NCBI GenBank assembly: GCA_902624315.1
Contig: CACNXC010000001.1
Span: forward strand, 1-64,000
From: an uncultured Pelagibacteraceae bacterium
GTDB lineage: Bacteria; Pseudomonadota; Alphaproteobacteria; Pelagibacterales; Pelagibacteraceae
DNA length: 64,000 bases
Direction: 5' to 3'
Position 1 is the stretch's first letter. The number at the start of each line of letters is the position of its first letter. Position numbers and translations under genes: made by a program. Under the pieces are notes generated by a model that did no database searches, had not been told where the DNA came from, and saw only the letters and a program-made list of their open reading frames with translations. Shown piece by piece: positions 60,334 to 64,000 of this stretch.

Positions 60334-60420
60334 TAATAGTTAAATATACTCAATATTGCTTTTTTCTACTTAAATATATGATTTCATATAATATAAAATG
60401 ATAAATTTACTACTGAAAGA

Positions 60421-60894
60421 ATGACACAGAAATTGATAAATCATGGCCCTAAAATTGCTTTATTTGAACCAGACATACCTCAAAATACAGCAGCAATAAT
60501 TAGAACTTGTGCATGCCTAGGTGCAAAACTTGAAATAATAGAGCCTTGCGGGTTTATGCTAAGTGACAGAAGATTTAAGCGAGTCGTTATGGATTATATG
60601 GATGAAAAGGACATAAAATTCCATCAAAGTTCATATGATTTTTTTAAATCGAAAAAAGATCAAAGAATAGTTTTAATGACCACAAAAGCGTCTGTTTCTT
60701 ACACAAAATTTAAGTTTGATAAAAATGACACTATTCTTTTTGGCAGAGAAAGTGCCGGAGTTCCAAATGAGGTTCACAAAAAAATTAAAGATAGACTCAA
60801 AATTCCTATGAAAAATAATAAACGCTCACTTAATATTGCATCATCTGTTGCAATCATATTGGCAGAAAGTTTAAAACAAACTAAATTAATCTAA
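60421..60894 (+). CDS. trmL: tRNA (cytidine/uridine-34-2'-O)-methyltransferase TrmL
   Basis: SPOUT-family methyltransferase modifying the wobble ribose of tRNA-Leu. Typical segments: PDIPQNTAAIIRTCACLGA, FGRESAGVP and SLNIASSVAIILAE, which form the knot. At 157 residues its length is normal. One base separates it from hemF. Confidence 0.92.
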   Translation: MTQKLINHGPKIALFEPDIPQNTAAIIRTCACLGAKLEIIEPCGFMLSDRRFKRVVMDYMDEKDIKFHQSSYDFFKSKKDQRIVLMTTKASVSYTKFKFDKNDTILFGRESAGVPNEVHKKIKDRLKIPMKNNKRSLNIASSVAIILAESLKQTKLI

Positions 60895-60895
60895 T

Positions 60896-61723
60896 ATGGA
60901 TTTAGAAATTAAAAAAGACATCACAAGTAATTGGTTCAAAATGCTACAAGAAGCTATTTGGCATACTATAACCAACCTTGAAAGAAATGATGCAGATATC
61001 AAAACCACTGTTTGGAACAGAAGTAAAAAAAGAGATGAAGGAGGCGGAGAATTTAGAATTTTAGAAAATGGAAGAATATTTGATAAAGTTGGAGTAAATT
61101 TTTCTAAAGTTCATGGAAAATTCCCAAAACAATTTCAAAAAAATATTTTAGGTGCAAAAAAAAATCCCAGTTTTTGGGCTTCTGGTATTTCAGTTGTAAT
61201 GCATATGAAAAATCCCATGATCCCTGCCATGCATTTTAATACAAGATATATCTGCACAACTCAGGACTGGTTTGGTGGTGGTATGGATGTAACACCATCA
61301 ATAAAAGATGATAAGGAAAAAAAAGAATTTCATAAAACCCTAAAAAAAATGTGTGATCAACACAATAAGAAATATTATACAAAATATAAGAAATGGTGTG
61401 ATGAATATTTTTATTTACCTCATAGAAAAGAACCGAGAGGTATTGGAGGAATTTTTTTTGACTATAAAAAAGATAATTTTGAAAAAGATTTTAAATTTGT
61501 AAGAGATGTGGGGATCACTTTTCAATTTATTTTTGAGAAAATCATTAGAAAAAAAATGAAGAAAAAATGGACTAAAAAACATAAAGAATTACAATTCATA
61601 AAAAGAGGTCGCTATACAGAGTTTAACTTACTCTATGACCGAGGAACAAAATTTGGTTTACAAACTGGTGGAAATGTCGAAGGTATTTTAATGTCATTAC
61701 CTCCACTAGCAAAATGGAAATAA
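60896..61723 (+). CDS. hemF: Oxygen-dependent coproporphyrinogen III oxidase
   Basis: Aerobic heme synthesis enzyme converting coproporphyrinogen III to protoporphyrinogen IX. The family segments HFNTRYICTTQDWFGGGMDVTPSI, CDEYFYLPHRKEPRGIGGIFFDY and RGRYTEFNLLYDRGTKFGLQTGG are present. At 275 residues it is slightly shorter than average. The catalytic aspartate and arginines of the signature are retained. greA starts one base after its stop. Confidence 0.95.
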   Translation: MDLEIKKDITSNWFKMLQEAIWHTITNLERNDADIKTTVWNRSKKRDEGGGEFRILENGRIFDKVGVNFSKVHGKFPKQFQKNILGAKKNPSFWASGISVVMHMKNPMIPAMHFNTRYICTTQDWFGGGMDVTPSIKDDKEKKEFHKTLKKMCDQHNKKYYTKYKKWCDEYFYLPHRKEPRGIGGIFFDYKKDNFEKDFKFVRDVGITFQFIFEKIIRKKMKKKWTKKHKELQFIKRGRYTEFNLLYDRGTKFGLQTGGNVEGILMSLPPLAKWK

Positions 61724-61724
61724 C

Positions 61725-62201
61725 ATGGACAAAGAACCAATTACTTTAAATGGCTTAAATAAACTCAAAGATGAATTAATCTTTTTAAAAGAAAAAAAAA
61801 GACCTGAGATTGTAGCGGCGATTGCTGAAGCGAGGTCACATGGTGATCTAAAAGAAAATGCAGAGTATCACGCTGCTAAAGAAGAGCAGTCTCATAATGA
61901 GGGAAGGATTACTGAAATTAATGATATCATTGCTAGAGCAAATGTCATTGATGTTACGAAATTAAATAATGATGGAAAAGTTATCTTTGGCTCGACTGTG
62001 TTTTTAGAAAATTTAGATACTGGAGAAAAAATAAATTATAAGATTGTAGGAAAAGATGAAGCTGATCTCAAACAAAAATTAATTTATTTTCAATCGCCTA
62101 TAGGTAAAGGTTTAATAGGAAAAAATAAAAATGATTTAGTTGAAATAAAAACTCCTGCCGGGGTCAAAAATTTTGAAATTAAAGACGTAAAATATATCTA
62201 A
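61725..62201 (+). CDS. greA: Transcription elongation factor GreA
   Basis: Stimulates transcript cleavage in arrested RNA polymerase. An N-terminal coiled coil (ARSHGDLKENAEYHAAKEEQ, with the acidic tip) is followed by an FKBP-like C-terminal domain (IVGKDEADLKQKLIYFQSPIGKGLIGK). At 158 residues its length is normal. Its TAA and the TAG of the opposing cca gene share bases. Confidence 0.96.
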   Translation: MDKEPITLNGLNKLKDELIFLKEKKRPEIVAAIAEARSHGDLKENAEYHAAKEEQSHNEGRITEINDIIARANVIDVTKLNNDGKVIFGSTVFLENLDTGEKINYKIVGKDEADLKQKLIYFQSPIGKGLIGKNKNDLVEIKTPAGVKNFEIKDVKYI

Positions 62202-63472
62202 TTGTTAACAATTTGACTTACTTGTTTATCTGAAATTTGAAAATTATTTTTTACCCATTCTTCCTCAATTATTTTTAATTTTACACCCAATTGTTTACCC
62301 TCAGGAATATTGAATTTTTCCATTAAAAATTCTGCACCCACAGGCATTTTTGGTATTGTTTTATCTTTGTAGAAATCAATTAATCTTTGAATATTTTCAG
62401 AATTTTTTTTTGATTTTATTAAATAATAATTGAGAATATCAGTTACAGCTTGTTTTCCATTATAATAAAAAATACCATTAAAGTTTTCCTCTCTAAAAGT
62501 TTTTGGTCCAATTTTTTCCTTAAAAAAATTATCAATAATTTTAATTCTTTTTTGATCTTTTTTAGAAATATTAAATTTGTACATAAAGTAATCTGCATTA
62601 TCTGTCTCATCAACAATCATTAAAGATAATAAAAAGACAAAATCAGCCTTATTAATTATTTGTTTTTTTTTTGAGTTTAATTTTGAAAAAGTTTTTAAAT
62701 TATTTAATTCAGGAAAAACAATTAAAAATAATTCTGAGCTCAATTTATCATCAGCTAATTTTTCTAATATTTCTAAGTGAGTTATTTTTTTTAGCTCATC
62801 TAATAGTCTCTCTTTAGATAATTTTGAGATACCACCGATATTAATTTTAAGTTTTCTGATTAATTCTGGATTATGCGGATGCTTTGAGTAATGGGCGAAA
62901 AATCTTAAATATCTTAAAATTCTCAAATAATCTTCTTTAATTCTTTTATCAGCGTCTCCTATAAAATTTACGAAACCGTTTTCTAAGTCTTTTTTACCCT
63001 CAAAAGGATCGAACAAATTTCCATCTTCATCCGCGTAAATGGAATTGATGGTAAAATCCCTTCTTAATGCATCCTCTTTCCAATTTTTTGAAAATTTCAC
63101 TTTTGCATGTCTTCCATCTGTTAAAATATCTTCTCTCAATGAGGTAATCTCAAATTTGTACCCTTCTATAAGTGCTGTAATTGTTCCATGTTCAATACCA
63201 GTTTCGTAATAATCAATTTTATTTTCTTTCAAAACTTCACAAACCTTTTGAGGATCAAGATTTGTAGCCATATCAATATCATTTACTATTTCTTTATTAA
63301 TGATTTTTCTTATGCAACCTCCTACAAATCTTACTTCACTATCTGATGAATAAGAATTTATGGCTTTAAATATTTTATTTGCTGGAGTATTTTTTGTTAA
63401 ATCTCGAATACTTTGACTTATATAATTTAAATTATTTGATCTAAAAAAAATTGTATCTAAAAAATTTTTCAT
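62198..63472 (-). CDS. cca: CCA tRNA nucleotidyltransferase
   Basis: Class II nucleotidyltransferase that adds or repairs the tRNA CCA end; a poly(A) polymerase role cannot be ruled out. Motifs: VRFVGGCIRKIINKEIVNDIDMAT (catalytic aspartates DxD), GTITALIEGYKFEITSLR, RRDFTINSIYAD, and DYLRILRYLRFF. A helical C-terminal region completes 424 residues. It begins four bases from the 3' end of the upstream tRNA-Gln gene. Since all three tRNAs here encode CCA, repair may be its main task. Confidence 0.9.
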   Translation of the reverse strand: MKNFLDTIFFRSNNLNYISQSIRDLTKNTPANKIFKAINSYSSDSEVRFVGGCIRKIINKEIVNDIDMATNLDPQKVCEVLKENKIDYYETGIEHGTITALIEGYKFEITSLREDILTDGRHAKVKFSKNWKEDALRRDFTINSIYADEDGNLFDPFEGKKDLENGFVNFIGDADKRIKEDYLRILRYLRFFAHYSKHPHNPELIRKLKINIGGISKLSKERLLDELKKITHLEILEKLADDKLSSELFLIVFPELNNLKTFSKLNSKKKQIINKADFVFLLSLMIVDETDNADYFMYKFNISKKDQKRIKIIDNFFKEKIGPKTFREENFNGIFYYNGKQAVTDILNYYLIKSKKNSENIQRLIDFYKDKTIPKMPVGAEFLMEKFNIPEGKQLGVKLKIIEEEWVKNNFQISDKQVSQIVNN

Positions 63473-63475
63473 ACT

Positions 63476-63549
63476 TGGCTGGGGCGCTAGGATTCGAACC
63501 TAGGATGCAGGTACCAAAAACCCGTGCCTTACCGCTTGGCTACGCCCCA
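63476..63549 (-). tRNA. tRNA-Gln(UUG)
   Basis: Canonical cloverleaf of 74 bases: acceptor TGGGGCG/CGCCCCA, D-arm GCC-AAGCGGTAA-GGC with GG, anticodon stem CGGGT/ACCTG with loop TTTTGGT (anticodon TTG), T-arm CTAGG-TTCGAAT-CCTAG, discriminator G and encoded CCA. Confidence 0.95.
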
Positions 63550-63582
63550 ATATTAAGTTCGTATAACACAAAAAAATCAAAT

Positions 63583-64000
63583 TTATATAGTTTTTGAGGC
63601 TATACACCAGATATTTTTGTATTTTTGAATAAACCTTTTTTTCGCACGTTCACATCTTTTTTTTGTTTGATAATATGCAACTAAAGCTGATCCCGATCCT
63701 GTCATTCTTACAAAAACTGGGTTTAGAGAATTCTCTAAATAAAGTTTCATATTTTTTAATCTTGGGTATTTTAAAAAAGCTATTGTTTCTAAGGAATTTT
63801 TCATATCTTTTAAAAAATTGATATCAAACATTTTTTTAGCTCCCTTGCCAAATTTTGCTTTATCAAACTTTCTAACCTTTGAATAAATATCCTTAGTCGA
63901 ACAACCAAAATTTGGTTTTACGATTAATGGGTAAATTTTTTTTACATTATTGAAATACTTTATTTTATTTCTTGAATTTAAAATCTTACTTTTATGATTT
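63583..64000 (-). CDS. ispE: IspE kinase, C-terminal part only
   Basis: GHMP kinase of the MEP isoprenoid pathway phosphorylating CDP-methylerythritol. The frame is open from the window edge to the stop at 63583; an internal ATG at 63831 is not the real start. Visible are IVKPNFGCSTKDIYSKVR, matching the LV-P-x-STK region of IspE, and the MTGSGSALVAYY loop near the C-terminus. The N-terminal part with the ATP-binding loop lies outside the window, so the call rests on about 138 residues. Confidence 0.8.
   Translation of the reverse strand, partial: NHKSKILNSRNKIKYFNNVKKIYPLIVKPNFGCSTKDIYSKVRKFDKAKFGKGAKKMFDINFLKDMKNSLETIAFLKYPRLKNMKLYLENSLNPVFVRMTGSGSALVAYYQTKKRCERAKKRFIQKYKNIWCIASKTI

Noticed and set aside
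63583-63831. A complete 82-residue protein at the right edge
   Set aside because: The frame continues upstream to the window end with clear IspE sequence, so the ATG at 63831 is internal.

Overview
The window looks like a stretch of a streamlined, very AT-rich alphaproteobacterial genome, most likely SAR11 (Pelagibacterales). This is inferred from the base composition, lysine/asparagine-rich proteins, nearly absent intergenic space, and alphaproteobacterial gene types: FtsZ ending in an IPAFLRRQ tail, a petABC bc1 operon, MidA and ELM1 family proteins, a petP/petR-like MarR-OmpR pair, and an RNase P RNA. No 16S or other taxonomic marker is present. I see no prophage, insertion sequence, CRISPR array or integron.

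Layout. 1-4944: end of an AsmA-like gene (minus), then uvrD and a proline aminopeptidase (plus). 4924-25731: one uninterrupted minus-strand run of 18 genes, the division and cell wall (dcw) cluster, read mraZ-ftsZ-rsmH-ftsL-ftsI-murEF-mraY-murD-ftsW-murG-murC-murB-ddl-ftsQ-'ftsA'-lpxC-bamD-ligA. 25732-28706: a promoter with MraZ-type boxes, rnpB, an amidase, mlaA-mlaC and two tRNAs. 28707-32842: rpoD-dnaG-yqeY (minus). 32968-41246: carAB, a small membrane protein, a 2OG-Fe(II) oxygenase/ELM1 pair, trxB and an ADP-ribosylglycohydrolase-like gene. 41247-49097: aspC, then uvrB-SDR-folB-uvrC-pgsA, then ilvE. 49168-51804: MarR-OmpR-EnvZ and UbiK. 51854-57796: lgt, midA-like, pgeF, prs, rplY, pth and ychF. 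57773-60333: petABC. 60421-63472: trmL, hemF, greA and cca. 63476-64000: tRNA-Gln and a partial ispE.

The dcw run makes UDP-MurNAc-pentapeptide (MurB-F, Ddl), lipid I and II (MraY, MurG), polymerises and crosslinks septal wall (FtsW, FtsI, FtsQ, FtsL) and places it with FtsZ. lpxC and bamD add outer-membrane assembly. Most gene pairs overlap or nearly abut, so translation is probably coupled along the run.

The most unusual features are these. The protein in the ftsA slot keeps the FtsA 1A/1C half and a C-terminal amphipathic helix but lacks subdomains 2A/2B and the ATP site. ftsZ is not beside it but sits at the head of the cluster directly behind mraZ, under a promoter overlapped by three phased TGGG boxes. 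MurE and MurF are fused. A tRNA-Val(GAC) has perfect stems but a rewritten D-loop/T-loop elbow. DnaG has lost three of four zinc ligands. pgeF appears to start with CTG. All seven convergent protein-gene pairs overlap or touch, leaving no room for terminators.
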